A DNA stretch of 64,000 nucleotides from Crambe crambe (taxonomy: Eukaryota; Porifera; Demospongiae; Poecilosclerida; Crambeidae). Within the stretch, counting starts at the first letter, position 1. Every line of letters starts with the position of its first letter. Below are positions 34,581-47,067 of the stretch, one piece after another. Below the pieces are notes generated by a model. That model searched no databases, was not told the origin of the DNA, and saw nothing but the letters and a program-made list of their open reading frames with translations. Where the stretch lies: the NCBI GenBank assembly GCA_963924555.1, contig OZ004587.1, forward strand, positions 4,402,001 to 4,466,000, written 5' to 3'. Position numbers and translations under genes: made by a program.

Positions 34581-35175
34581 TGGATACTAAAGTCATATGG
34601 TTTCAAAGTAACTGGTTACAAAAGTTACAAAGATTACAATGTCAACCGGAGCAGCAGCAAAAGCATAATTATTAGGAATAGCTTGAGGACTAACTACTCT
34701 CTTACCTGTGGTGTAGCAGTAAGTAATGTAGCTATATCTACGTTTCAAAAGTCTATGCAAATAAAATAGAAAGTGGCACTTGTCATGGCACATATTATCT
34801 TCTTATGCCTGCTGAGCCAGGCAAATGTTTGTTCACAGGCCATGGTATTGAAATTGTGGTTTTCAGCCCTTAAATTATCCATACTATGTATGGCCTGCAA
34901 GATTGATCCCTGTGGTTCCATACGTGGAGACCATCAATTATTGTATAAAAATCATCAATTACCTGTAATAAGCTATCAATCGCACTATGTTTGAATGTTG
35001 TTGCCATACCTTGGTGATGTCGGACCAGATATACTTCAGGTCTCCAGGCAAAGGTAAAGGTGATTTAGCAGCTATAAGGTTATCGAGGTGACACATGTTG
35101 TCATAAGATAAAATTATTTTCCTACACCCAATTCTTCCTAATGATTCAAAGGCAGCCACTAGCAAAAAGAAGACT
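34581..35175 (-). pseudogene. KDZ-type transposase relic, unit 2
   Basis: From high to low coordinates the reverse strand reads AAFESLGRIGCRKIILSYDN, then MCHLDNLIAAKSPLPLPGDL (35170-35050), a His-Asn-His neighbourhood near 34910, ACEQTFAWLSRHKK near 34840 and CHFLFYLHRLLKRR near 34770. This order fits the C-terminal half of KDZ transposases. Several frame changes and missing segments separate the blocks; it cannot make a full protein. Confidence 0.6.
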
Positions 35176-38100
35176 TGTGCTGGACTGGTAGCTTGTACAC
35201 TTACAAGCCTTTGTGGCTTGTGGCTTGTAGCTTGCATATCGTTTGTAGCTTGTAGCTGTAGCTTGTACATCTACAAACCTTTAACAGCTTTTCATGTTTT
35301 GCACAATAAGACCCCTTTCCTCATAATAATGTTATAGTTATGCAAGCTTGGCATTGCATGTCACAGTCCTAAATTGTGCAGATCATAAACAAGTGCAATA
35401 AAAATAATGTCAATAGCTATGACCCATTGGGGCACACACCTCTGCATTTTGCAGCTAAATTACATTGTGGACACCTTTCCATGGTCTAACACATCTCATT
35501 TAACAGTTTTAAAGTCAATGATGATAACAATAATATCACTCATTATGAAGCAATTATCTCTTGGAGCATCTTTGTTGCCCCAAAATGTCTCAATGCTTCG
35601 TTGACATTCAGTGCTCTTAGATTACGTACAAAACACCATGACCAGAGAATCACGACCATCCATTTTTGTAAACTTCATATTAGCATAACTTAATAATCAA
35701 AACTCCTACTGAATTATTACAATAAAAGTGGGTACAATAAAGTGAGCATGGCCATCCAAATTTTTTTATGCACAAGCACACCGGACCACTCAAGATTCTG
35801 TGGATACACCCCTGTCAAAATATCCAAAACGAAGACGATATATCATTCGAGCTGCAATCAGCAGTATTAAAATTCTTGATGACAGAGTAGGAGGGAGGGT
35901 AAGAGGAGGGGCTTAAAGGAGGAGGATAAGGGAATGGCAGTTGGCTTTAGTCAATATTTTGCAATAGTTGTATAAATCAGCTGAGAGAGAATAGCTCACT
36001 ACATGGAAAAATCAGTAAACAAGTACATCTAATAATGAAATTGTGATATCGAGTGCTACTGCAATAGGTAACAAGAACTGGAAGTGACTGGATAATCCAG
36101 TATTTCTCGTATTTTATGATGGAGCTCTGATGAAGATTAATAATTTCTATATGTGATAGTACTTGAGAAAAGGGATCTTATCATGCAAAAATTCAAAACG
36201 GAGTTATTGGTATCATTCTAAAGCTCTTAAACTGGAGATTTACATGGTTTTTAAATCTAATTAATACACCACATTGTTCCTGAGTTATACTTAATTGAAT
36301 TTTACATCTCATGTATATTTTATATGTAGCTTATAAACTTTACAAGCGTTTAACAGCTTTTAATGTTTTGCATGGATAAGACCCCTTTTCTCAAGTACTA
36401 TCACATATTATAATATATATATCTTTCAGATATATCTTTCACTGTAATCATACAGAACAAGTCTTTTGGCTGCCCTCCTTTCCATTAATGCACTCACGAT
36501 TAAAGCTTGAGAAAGTCCATGTGAGAACTGAGGAGGCTGATGTGCTGGTGAGTTGATAATTTCAATCATCCTCTAATGACTCCTGTATTGAAATTATAGC
36601 ATCACAAAGGGTAAAATTATAGAATGACAATATGTGGCAAATATTCTCCCAAATAAAGTAAGACACCAGCATAGATAAAGACAAAGGGACAAAGGACAGC
36701 CCAAGATGATGAGTCAATGTTTGCTGAATTATAATTATAGTTCTATCAATCCATCAATTAATCATCATAGCACTATAAAGCATATTCTATATGTAAAAAA
36801 TGAGGCACAAAAGAAACACACAAAGTCATAAGAAGCAAAGAGACTCTTGTTGGCAACAAAGGCAGTAGAAATCTGTCCAAGTGTGGGCAGGTATTGAAGA
36901 ATACTGCATTCATCCAGCAAAAGACCCCACTCATCAGTAATGCACACTGAATTAAGAGGCAGAATAAGGCAAGACAAACTTTTATGGGCATTATAAAATT
37001 GCTAGCTATAATGACTCAATGTTAACACTGTCACCATATGAAAGGGAAATTGATTTTTTCAAGTTTGATGGATACTCTGATAAAGTCCAAAGGTAAGTGA
37101 TGTGAGGTTGCAATGTGATTGGTAAACAAAATATTCTGTAACAGTAGAAGAACAATGTGGGCAAATACGGTCACCAAACACAGGATCTTGAAGGTGTCAT
37201 GCAGTACCCTTCCCAACTCCAAATGAAAGAGAAATTACCTGTCCATCAAAAGATTAACTCTCCTGAGGACCACTGATGTTACAGGAGAAAGGAAGAGAGC
37301 ATCATCCAATCCATGATTAAGCAAACAATTGGATCCATTTGTGTAACACTTACGTATGCTGATCTGAATGAATGCATTTTAGTCAGAGTTACAACAATAC
37401 AACACAAGTAAGATGTCGAATTAATGCATAGGTATACTGGAAGGCTTGAGAATGCTACTCTGACCTTTAATAGTGACGTCCCTCTGAATGATAGATCACA
37501 AGTGCTACAGTCCTAATATTATGCTTCTACAGGATGTGATTGCATATTTTGCTGGCATTGGAAAATACACCTTCTTGTCAACTTTCTACTGGTAGCTATG
37601 CACAATCGAAAGAGAATAATGGATGAGGGTGGATCTTAAAGCCATACAAGCACTGGGGCTCCACTGGTGTAAAAGTCCATAGGGTTTAGAGTTGTGACAC
37701 TTGCAACTAACAATGAGACTGTGTACATATGCAGCTTGGGGCAAACCTATTATGATACCTAATACTTAGACCACTGCTGCAGTTACACTCTAATTCACCC
37801 ATGGCACATTTAGCTAATAAGCAGAGCTAATAAACCCACAAACATGACCTCATAACATTATGAAAATTGTGGGCTACATATAATAGGCCATTGATGAATG
37901 ACTGTTCAAGTTGTTTTATGTCAAAAAATAGAGCAAGACTTGTTCTTTAAATCGATACAAAATTTGTAAAGGGTGACCCTGAAATGCAGGTAGTTAATTC
38001 TGTTTTATGGAAAGTTATTGAAGAATCAAAGTAAGTTGGCATCAGACATAATCATTGAAATTATAGACACCATCTTTTTGGTTTTCTCTCTCTGGAACAT

Positions 38101-38250
38101 GATTTATAGACACATGCACAGAGTTTCTGGTATGTGAGAGAAAAATCACTCCTTGTTCTACCATCAAAATTTTCAGCTACATAATAGCTAGGGATTTGCA
38201 CGACTCAGTGCATTCAGAAAAAGCTCTTTCGGAATACATAGGGTGATATC
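35176..38250. other. Spacer of unit 2
   Basis: A CTTGTAGCTTG-rich stretch (35180-35280) recurs at 54170-54250. 35640-35990 and 36480-36990 match unit 1. 37246-37400 is inverted relative to 12330-12500. 37650-38240 matches 54890-55440. I see no gene. Confidence 0.55.
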
Positions 38251-38470
38251 AGGAGCCTACCCTTAGCAAGGGTACAACTTACAGTGGAAGGAAATAAGTA
38301 CCCTCTGGAAGTAGCAGTGACAGGAGTTCTAGCTTATGATGCTCTACTGTACAGAGATATTCGAGAGTTAAATCAGTTGGCAGCAAAGTTTGATCAAGAG
38401 TGAGTAAAGGAGCCCTTAGTTGTGACCACAAGAGCACAAGCCCAGAGAGAAGTGCAGCCACACTCTCTTG
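38250..38470 (+). pseudogene. Ty3-type retrotransposon protease-end relic
   Basis: Translation near 38285-38395 gives YPLEVAVTGVLAYDALLYRD followed by IRELNQLAAKF, like the C-terminal end of a retroviral-type aspartic protease; the Asp-Thr/Ser-Gly active-site motif is not within this piece. TTRAQAQRE follows. A ~1.4-kb deletion relative to unit 3 then joins it to spacer. Not functional. Confidence 0.55.
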
Positions 38471-38802
38471 AGAATGAAGAAAATTCATTTAAATTCAAAT
38501 TAAATTTAAATTCATTTAAAGTGCAAGAGTGGAGTTTAAGCATCTTATTTATGCTCATGCACAGTAGTTTTTATTGTCACCTTGGTACTTTGTGTTTGGA
38601 AAACTCTTGAGTAGCTAGTGCTGTTAACTATCATTTTCACTTTATAATAATTATTTTAATGACAAGAACCCTCATAAAATTAATAGTTTAGGAGTATAAA
38701 AATTAATAGCTAGATGATGAGCACAATACTCAATATGTGCTGATTCCAGAAAGTATGAACCATAACTTAAGTGTGGAAGATGAGAGTGGAGAGATTTAGC
38801 TA

Positions 38803-38851
<49 letters not shown>

Positions 38852-38930
38852 CTAGCTCTACTAGATCAGTAATGGTCAGGAATACACACTGTACTAAAAA
38901 GCTATGATTTTATTAATTATATTCATGACA
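38471..38930. repeat. Spacer with a 46-bp (TA)n tract
   Basis: Uninterrupted TA dinucleotides run 38805-38850; unit 3 has only TTATATGTAGC at the same place (57445-57457), so this is a local expansion. An AATTTAAATT-rich stretch lies at 38485-38520. No gene. Confidence 0.8.
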
Positions 38931-38939
38931 CTGATGTAA

Positions 38940-38975
38940 TTATGACATCACAAACGAATTTGCGCATGCGTCATG
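38940..38975 (+). promoter_or_regulatory. CRE-like site plus TGCGCATGCG upstream of 2A-Death gene 2
   Basis: TGACATCA (38943-38950, one mismatch to the CRE consensus) and TGCGCATGCGTCA (38961-38973), about 400 bp before the ATG, at the same relative place as in the other two units. Confidence 0.45.
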
Positions 38976-39363
38976 TGTTTATTTATCCAACCACACCCAT
39001 TTTAGGTCTTTATCGATATCATTTATTTTCTTTGAAAAATAGCTTTGTCTTCTAGTAAGGTACCACTGAAAAGAAGAGATTTGAATCGCTAGACAGTCGT
39101 AGCAAAACATACATCCTATTAGGCTCTAGCTATTGTTAATATCACCCTATCATCCAACCTCTAAAAGGAGGGCGGGGCTTGTATACCACCGCTACTAGTG
39201 CTACTGTACATACTTCTCACCATCTAAAGAGGTACTTATAGCAGCAAGTGGTCCCTACTGATGATCAGAGAGTGTAGTTGCTTTATTTCTTCCTCCTAAA
39301 TCTCCCTGTCTAGTTTCATCCTCCTCACTTCAACCCATACCCTCGTATCATCAAAACTACCTA

Positions 39364-41970
39364 ATGGACCCTGGCTCCCTGCCTCAGGTCCTCAATCTCT
39401 CCTTCTCATTGGTGCTTCTCTCTGCTCTACTGATGTTAAGTGGAGATGTGGAACTCAATCCTGGACCTGAGAGTGAGTCCATAGTTTACTGGTACGTAGG
39501 TCAGTCACATGATTATACATGATAAGTGCATGGTTACAGGAGATCATGAAGCTGTTCTCAAGCTGCATTGCAGTTATATTGGCTTACCTAAGTTAAAGAA
39601 GTAGATTTATAATGTACCACAGAATGTTTATATTCAAAAGTCAGGGGACCAGTAACTTTATCTGTAGTGAGCATTTGAAGTTTCACATAATTTTTATAAT
39701 GAGATACCCAGGGGTGATTTATGTATCCAATCTGATAAGTTAATAATACAATCGTGTATCACACAGCTCTATCGTTGGACAAGGATCTGAGGGAAGTGAA
39801 GAACTTTACTTGGACTGCTCACACAAAGTGGTCCCACTTAGGATTAGAGTTGGGACTGCCTTTTTCCACCCTTGAAGCCATTAGAATAAAATTTGGCAAT
39901 GATCCAGCCGAGTGTTTCAGTCAAATGCTGGTGGATTGGTTGGCAGGTCAAGGTTCACAGTGTACTTGGAAAAATCTTGCCTTAGCACTGAAATCACTAC
40001 CAGTCAACTTACCCGCACTGGCTGATCAAATTGAGGAGACTTATCTCAAGACAACTTCTCATCAATCAGGTACATAGCTACACTGAACTGGGTCAAGGAA
40101 AGAAATTTGGGAGGGGTGGGAATGAGATAAATTTATAAGTACATTATTTTTTAGGTGCTGAACTATTGCTACAAGACAGTACCACTACATCTAACGTGAC
40201 TTCTGAAGGTATACTGTATTTGTATTAATAATTATTATGTTATTCGATAGAAAGCAATTATAATAATAATCATCTTTTTATTCTAAAAGATCTGTCAAAG
40301 TCTTGCTATCCTGAATCTGTTATGGCTTCTACAGTCAGTTCATGCTCCAGCTCTGGTAAGTACATCAGTTCAGGCCCGTACACGGGGGGGGGGGGGGGGG
40401 GGGGGGGTGCAGGGGGGTGCCTGCACCCCCTTTTCAATTTAATGACAATCACTGCTAGTGTACTATTTGCCTAAAAATGCAGTTGTCACACTTGCTTGAT
40501 GGTTGGTTCTGTAGAATAGCTATTACTCTAGCCTAAATACATTTGAGCATACATATCTTCATAGGTGTAGGATTGGGGGCAGGGCATTGCCCACTTTTGA
40601 TGCACCTCTGGAAGCCAAATTCTCAAAATTTCCTGGGGAAGTATACCCCCAGATTATGCAGTTGATCATAGTAGGCTAGCATTAATAAATAACCTACCCG
40701 ACCCATAGCTACAGATGAAGCGATAATCCTCGATGTGAATCCCTATGGCTACTAATTTATCCACCCCCTTCACCAGTTTTGTACCGAAAATCCATTTTTA
40801 TCAAAAGTTTTGTACCAGTTTTGTACCGAAAATCCATTTTTATCAAAAGTTTTGAACCCCCCTTTTGAAAGTCTGCGTACGGGCCTGCAGTTATAAGGGT
40901 CTACCAAGTTAATGACCCATGCAGCTTGAATTATGCACTTTTTAGAATTAAGTGGACCAGGTGTGGACCTCACTCCATGTTTTCCTTTTCTTGCTACTGA
41001 TGACTTATCAGAAGCTGAAAAAGACTTTCAGAGGCAGCAGCTCTACAGTGAAACTCAGGATATAAAAATAGAATTTGCAAGTCTCGTTTTTGATTTGCAG
41101 AAGTCTACAGAGAAGTTACATAAACTTGCAGATGTCATCAATGTCTTAAAATTCCATGATAAAAAATTTGAGAAAATATTACAAGACTGTGCATCGATAG
41201 CAGAAGTATTTGGAAAGGCTTCTAGCTATTGGTCTTTTTATGACCATGGAATCATCAAGCTTTTGACACAAAAACTCGGCACAAGTTCAAGCATGAGGAT
41301 ATTACAACAATTTGAAGAAAAATTCCAAGAGTATTCTCGGAGAAGAATCTGCAAATGCCCTAGCAATGTATTTGGTGAAAAAGAAAAATCGGAAACAGTG
41401 CTCGTCCTTAAGAGTGAAATGGAATTGGAAGATATGACTCTTAGAGAGCTTAGTATATATCAGCACCGGATGAATCGTGTCCTGAAATCATCCACCATGC
41501 GATTGCTACACATTGATAAAGGTTGCATGGAGCTAACTTTCAGAGTACTTGGAGATGCTTTACATATAGAAGACATCACTGAAGAGAAACAGCAAGCATT
41601 AAGAAATATGGGAGTCATCAGCATTAGTTACGGAGAGCTTCATTTTGATCTGACCTCCCTTGTTAAGAGTGTAGGAAGTGACGCTCCACTTGAAATCAAG
41701 GAAGGTGAGCAGAACTATCAATTTAAGGTTATAGATAGTTCAAATTTCACAGATGTCCTTCCCTATCCAGACCCTCCCATTCCTACCCTCTCTCTGGTGG
41801 GACCAATGACTGCTCTTGATATAAAAGGTGATGCTGAAGACAACATTGATGCTGACTCAGCACTCGGCACTATCAGTGATGTGACTGGAACAGATGTGGG
41901 TAGTTATCCTACAGATGATATGAGCATAGTCACTGCAGGTCTCAGAACTGAGGTCTCTGATGAGTTCCAG
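39364..41970 (+). CDS. 2A-leader Death-domain protein, paralogue 2 (6 exons seen)
   Basis: Exons 39364-39472, 39767-40069, 40155-40208, 40290-40355, 40946-41704 and 41753-41970 join in frame for 503 codons, with the same phases as paralogue 1. Exon 1 encodes a hydrophobic leader and SGDVELNPGP. Exon 2 is a Death domain (KDLREVKNFTWTAHTKW, then LPALADQIEETYL). Exon 5 is the ~250-residue helical domain (YWSFYDHGIIKLL; CMELTFRVLG). Exon 6 is the acidic tail (DNIDADSALGT). The last small intron is 48 bp, a multiple of three, with no stop, so retention would stay in frame. Intron 4 holds a MITE. The stop codon is unresolved; reading through the final donor stops at 42075. Confidence 0.82.
40371..40887. 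mobile_element. CAGGCCCGTAC-ended MITE in intron 4, with a G24 run
   Basis: Terminal repeats CAGGCCCGTAC / GTACGGGCCTG and a CAGTT direct repeat on each side (40366-40370, 40888-40892). A run of 24 G lies at 40384-40407, followed by GTGCCTGCACCCCC. A 37-bp direct repeat (AGTTTTGTACCGAAAATCC) lies at 40778-40850. No transposase. The intron ends remain intact on both sides. Confidence 0.8.
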
Positions 41971-42075
41971 GTAAGGAGTAGAGGAGTTTATTCAGATTCT
42001 TCCTCATACATACACATAATTGTAAATGTTTCAGTGAAATACGTTGACAGCAATTCAAAACAGGTTAATACGTAA

Positions 42076-42439
42076 GTAGAGGAATAATATTTTATTTCAT
42101 TCGAAAATTTCTGTAGCCTACAGCTAGCATTTTTAGGAGCTCAGCTTTCACAGATTGGCCACTGAAGGATTTTCTAGAAAATAAAATAATTGTAGAAAGC
42201 AGAAACAAATCCATGCTCTAAGTCTCCACTTTAGTAGCTGGGCATGAGGCTGGGTGTTGCTTATGTGTGGGCAGCTATCAAGTCAAGATCGAACAGATAA
42301 GAAGAAGTTTGCTGGAATACATTAATAGAAATGGATTGACAGCCAATTCAAAGTGTTCACGCTTAAAGTTAAGGATCATTGTTTTGGGTAAAAATGATAT
42401 GGCTCAATAAAACTATGTTATTTTGGCTGACTGCCAGAG
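42076..42439. other. Conserved 3' flank of 2A-Death gene 2
   Basis: Near-identical to 17080-17450; it contains an AATAATATTTTATTTCATT region that could provide a poly(A) signal. Confidence 0.5.
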
Positions 42440-42960
42440 TGAGTCACACATTGAGTAATTCTGGAGTATCTATTCTAATTCAGAACTCAAATTTGAGTAT
42501 CTAATCTTATCCAGATCTAATTAATAAGTACCATTTTGTATTCAAATTTGAGTTTCTAATCTAATTTAGGGCTCAAATTTGAGTACACGGTAATTCAGGA
42601 TTCAACTTTGAGTACACATAGGATTCAAATTTGAGTACCCCTAACTGACCAATCAGGTAACTGGCACGTGACTAGCTATAGTCTAATCTAATTCAAGACT
42701 CGAATCTAATTCAGTACTCTAATTTGAGTACACATACTAATTCAGGACGTCAGGATTCAAATTTGAGTACCCTAAATTTTAGTACTTTCTCTAATTAAGG
42801 ACTCAAATTAGAGTACCTAATCTTATCCAGTAATCATATTTGAGTACCTGTTCTAATTTGAGTACCTAATCTTATTCAGGACTCTAATTTTCTATTTCAG
42901 GACTCTTGTACCTAACCCAACTTATTTGGACTCAAATTTGAAGTATTACTTGATTTAAAT
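42440..42960. repeat. AT-rich minisatellite, unit 2 first block
   Basis: Degenerate TCAAATTTGAGTACC repeats, collinear with 17461-18060 but with several repeat units missing. Confidence 0.85.
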
Positions 42961-45344
42961 TCAGGGCTCTGTTTGACTGCTTTTGTACTCCAAAAAATAA
43001 TTGTATCTTTCAATAAGGGAAAAACATTTCCGTGAATTGAAAAAAATGTAGGGATGACCATTGCTCAAAAAAATAAAGAAACAAGGGTAGGGATGAAGGA
43101 TGGAAGGATTGAAACGGAATCAATCTTTGTTCTGTATATCCAGCCAACAATCCATATGCATACCAATAGTGCATACTTCATACTCAACATTCAATTCCCT
43201 ACTTGACAGGAAATGTTATGGTAACTAATTACCATGGGTGTTGCATGGTTACCAAACCAATTCTAAATCTTAAGTAAGTTCTGTACCAGTTAGTATCGTA
43301 CTCAAACAGCTATATCACTATCACCTTCATAATTAAAAAAACAAGCGAGTTATTTTCGAGGGGTAATATTTTTGTTTTCATGGTTGAAAATTTGCACAAA
43401 AATTTTACCCACAAATAATTATACCTGCACACCTATGTAAAAAAAAAACACCTCCCCATAGCTAGCTATGTTCTAGAAGATCATTGCAGTAGCAAAAAAA
43501 TCTGATACTTTAAATGCAAAAAAAACTTGTCTTCTGGACCCCCAAGCCCCCCTTTCAAGGATTGTACCATCTTTGCTGGTGAAGAAACTGTGGAAGAGGC
43601 AGAAATAATTATGATCCATTTACTGGCTTCTACCGCAAATGAGTTAGTCATAGTCACAACTTCTACTTCTAGTACTGGCACCTGCCACTCTTGTAGGTCA
43701 TTTATGCTTATTGCAAGGCCAGCTGCACAGGCTACAGCTAGCTGCATGTGCCAAACATCCATGAAAATTTAACCATTCCTTCCCAAATGCGACATTTTTA
43801 CCCAGAGTATTAATTACAACATTGCATGACCATGCAGCAAGGACCATACAGGGATCTGTTAGACAGTCACAGCTAAATAGTACAGTAACTAAAGAGGCGG
43901 ATAATACTTCAAAGATAACCTTCATATATAGTTTCAAGATAATCAGCAGTTAGTTTGATAATATTTTTCCCCCTCTACTAATGAAGACTATAACTTGGTA
44001 GTCTAAAGTCACATCAATATCAACTTTGAGAGACATAATGCACATGTTTTAATTTGGTATTTTCTGTGTAATCACTTATGCGAATAATTATCTTTATGTG
44101 CTTGTACATCAGTTCAAAAATCAATTGATAATACGTATGGATTTTACTCACTTTATGACAATAAGCCTAAGGTAAGGAAGGGTGGCTTGATACGCTCAAG
44201 TTTTCAGCTATTGACTCGACTCAACAATGAATCTTGACACTCCAAGAGTCCAACAAAGAGGAGAGAAAGAGAGAGAGAGAGAAAGAGGTATAGTTCAAAG
44301 GTCAATTGCTATGTAGAGAGAGAACAAGGCATCAGAGCGTAAGACTGCAGCGCTGCAAGATGGTGAACAACCAAGGCACCAGTGACCGTTATAAAGTTAG
44401 GCAAGTGAAGAAAGCAAAATGTAAGGAGCTACACTGCCTCATTGCATTGAATGAAGAAGAGTATAGCATAGGCTTAGCTAGAAGAAATTAGCCTAAATAT
44501 GATTGTCGCAGATTATATTATCTGCAGCATGTTGAAGAATGATTTGTAGCTAATAACACGTGCTCTGATCACTATATTTGGCAGCAATGTGTCTTACAGA
44601 TTTCATAGACAGAAGGTTGAAACTCTGTTAATGCTCCCCAGTTAAGGGGCACCGCACCTCCTTCAACATCACCTGCCTGAACAGAGACACATCATCATTA
44701 GGAAGGTCTGCATGCAACCCTTTCCTGGACTTCATCCACATATTAATCATAATAGTACAGTACACCTAAGTTACGGGCATGACCACGTTTTAATATCAAA
44801 GTGTTCCTCATGTCCAGCTCTTTAAGGATGCACCAGAGTTATGATTATATATATTTTAAACTTAAGTTGCTCTTCATTGGATATATCAGTGGTTTCATCT
44901 ACCATGATTGTTAGAAAGGAGAGTCATGGATGATACTAAGAAGCTTCCTCGGAACACTACTTTTTTTATTGGTTTTCATGTGAAATGAATTTCTTCCAGC
45001 TTTGTTCTAACCACTTAACAAAAGGTGGGGGTCTTCAACCCTAAGACCAAGTAATATTGCTTCATTGTGGCCACATAAAGCAAGACCCTGTCTTGGTAAA
45101 TACCACACACTGATATTAGATTATCTATGTATGGCTTCTTGTTTTGAACATCTGAAAACATGTTGCAAACTATTTTATCCTTTTCCAATTTGAAAATCTG
45201 TGAAATCACCCACACAAATCTGGACATTTTTCATAAAACATTAAAGACTTCTCAATTGTGCACTTAACATAATTATTCAAAACATGGACTGATACCCTAT
45301 AATTATATCTCCATTTTGAACTATTGCATTCTATAGCCAGAGCG
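42961..45344. other. Spacer of unit 2 after the Death gene
   Basis: 43010-43200 is the single fold-back arm also at 18070-18260. 43550-43770 matches 19550-19760. A (GA)n tract lies at 44265-44290. 43800-44740 and 44880-45240 match parts of 1-1900, some inverted. No gene is supported; the antisense frame at 43481-43762 is shared with unit 1 only as paralogous DNA. Confidence 0.55.
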
Positions 45345-45710
45345 AGTCACACGTTGAGTTCCTAATCTAAATCTGGTCTCAAATTTGAGTACCTATTCTA
45401 ATTCAAGACTCCAATTAGAGTATCTAATCTTATCCAGGTCTCTAATTTGAGTACCAATTTTGAATATGTACCTAATTCAGGACTCAAATTTGAGTACACG
45501 TTCTTTTGAGTACCTAGTCTCAAATTAGAGTATTTAAGACTTAAATTTGAGTACCTAATCTTATTTACTTAGACTCAAAAATTAGAGTACCCAGTACTCC
45601 AATTCAAGTACCTATTTTAATTCAGGACTCAAATTATGTACTTAATCTTGTACCTAGTCTTACTTACTTTGACTCTTATTTGAATACTTGATCAAAATTC
45701 AGGGCTTGTA
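45345..45710. repeat. AT-rich minisatellite, unit 2 second block
   Basis: Collinear with 2041-2640 rather than with 42440-42960, which shows that each unit carries or carried two such blocks. Confidence 0.8.
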
Positions 45711-45717
45711 TCTTTCA

Positions 45718-46004
45718 ATAAGGGAAAAAGCATTTCGTGAAATGAAAAAAGATGTAGGGATGACCACTGCACAAAAAAGTAAGGAAACAAGAAGGATGGA
45801 ATCTTTGTTCTGTATATCCAGCCAACAATCCCTACATATACGTCGGGTAGCTTCAGATTATAGTGTAGTAATGTACGTACATGTAGGGATTGTTGGCTGG
45901 ATATACAGAACAAAGATTCCATCCTTCTTGTTTCCTTACTTTTTTGTGCAGTGGTCATCCCTACATCTTTTTTCATTTCACGAAATGCTTTTTCCCTTAC
46001 TTGT
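45718..46004. repeat. Fold-back element c3 (CAAGTAAGGGAAAAAGC end)
   Basis: Palindrome with ~130-bp arms; the right end is CTTTTTCCCTTACTTG. The arms contain GATGTAGGGATGACC. Because it is palindromic it gives long, nearly identical open frames on both strands, which are artefacts. Confidence 0.85.
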
Positions 46005-47067
46005 TCCTGGTCTTTTTTTCCTCTCTTTTATGGTTTTAGCTATGTATAGAGTTCATTCTTCTATGTGTATGCAGGGACAGATGAAAGAAGAATAGTTCTC
46101 CAATAGCATACCAGCCCAATCACTATCAACGAGTCAAGGTGGAGGTAGAAGATGCTGAAATAGAGTCTACCTTGTTGAATCTAAATCCCCGAGTCGATAC
46201 AGTAGTCTATCATCATCATCACTATTCTAGCTACATATACCCATACCTAGCTAGCTAGCTAGAGGCAGCTGAATAATATTATAATTTCGAATAAATGGAT
46301 ATCAAATACATGCGCATGCGTATTATAGAAAAGATGGCTTCCTAATTGAATTAGTCGAGTGCTGTGCTCCTTAGTGTCTCCTTTTTCATCGACTCTTTCG
46401 AGGATCAACGAGTAGAAAAGATCGTAGTTCGTAGAATTTGGAGTGGATTTGTCCAGAAATCATAGCTGTAGCTTGAGTGGTTCGAGAGATATGGTTGTCT
46501 AAGAAGAATAATAAGAAGAAGAATAATAATAATAATAGAGAAGAAGAAGAATATAGCGATTTACCTGCTTGCCGTATTTCTGAAACGGTAAGCTCCCTGG
46601 TCCTGAAACTTGGTCTGCACATTGTAGTAGGCTCTAGTAGGCTGGATAATCATTCACAGTAGCTTTTGTTAGGTCTAAGTGGGGGAACTGGAATTTCACT
46701 TTTGTATTAGTCTATAGGCGGCGCTCGCGGCCGTCCGAGTCATCCCTACATAGAGAGTGCTACCGCACTCTCTGATAATGGCTCATACATACAGTATATA
46801 AGGGATGTTTATGTGTATGTATGTTCCAACATACACTGCACTTCATTTTTGTCCTTGTCTTACTCCACATCCCCTAGTAGTTTATATGAGAAGCCACAGA
46901 CAAGGGACTCTTCTAGTGAAGAACATATCTCTATTAGAATCAGAGCTCAAGATAATCAGCATCACCTTGTTTTATACTGAAAACTTGAAATACTAGCCAA
47001 ATAAATACAAAAAGTGTGCATTAATTGACATGAATAAGTGATATTATGTGTGTAGTTACACCGACTA
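46005..47067. other. Spacer with a reverse AGAGAGTGC hairpin
   Basis: 46740-46782 is the CATCCCTAC...AGAGAGTGCTACCGCACTCT hairpin in reverse orientation, attached to interior sequence (46380-46735) unrelated to the forward copies. An AAG/AAT microsatellite lies at 46500-46555. 46870-47067 matches 3370-3540 of the unit-1 flank. No gene. Confidence 0.6.

Noticed and set aside
40384..40407. Poly-G run as a functional switch or telomere-like tract
   Set aside because: It lies inside a MITE, is homopolymeric, and its length may be a sequencing or assembly effect.
43481..43762. Antisense 93-codon frame shared with 19593-19781
   Set aside because: Both lie in duplicated spacer and the frames end differently; no known domain or splice context.
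45688..46095. Long open frames on both strands with nearly the same protein
   Set aside because: They come from the two arms of fold-back element c3; a palindrome gives the same translation on both strands.
46440..46490. tRNA-derived SINE promoter (GAGTGGTTCGAGAGA)
   Set aside because: Only a weak B-box-like match; no convincing A box, tRNA-like body or tail.
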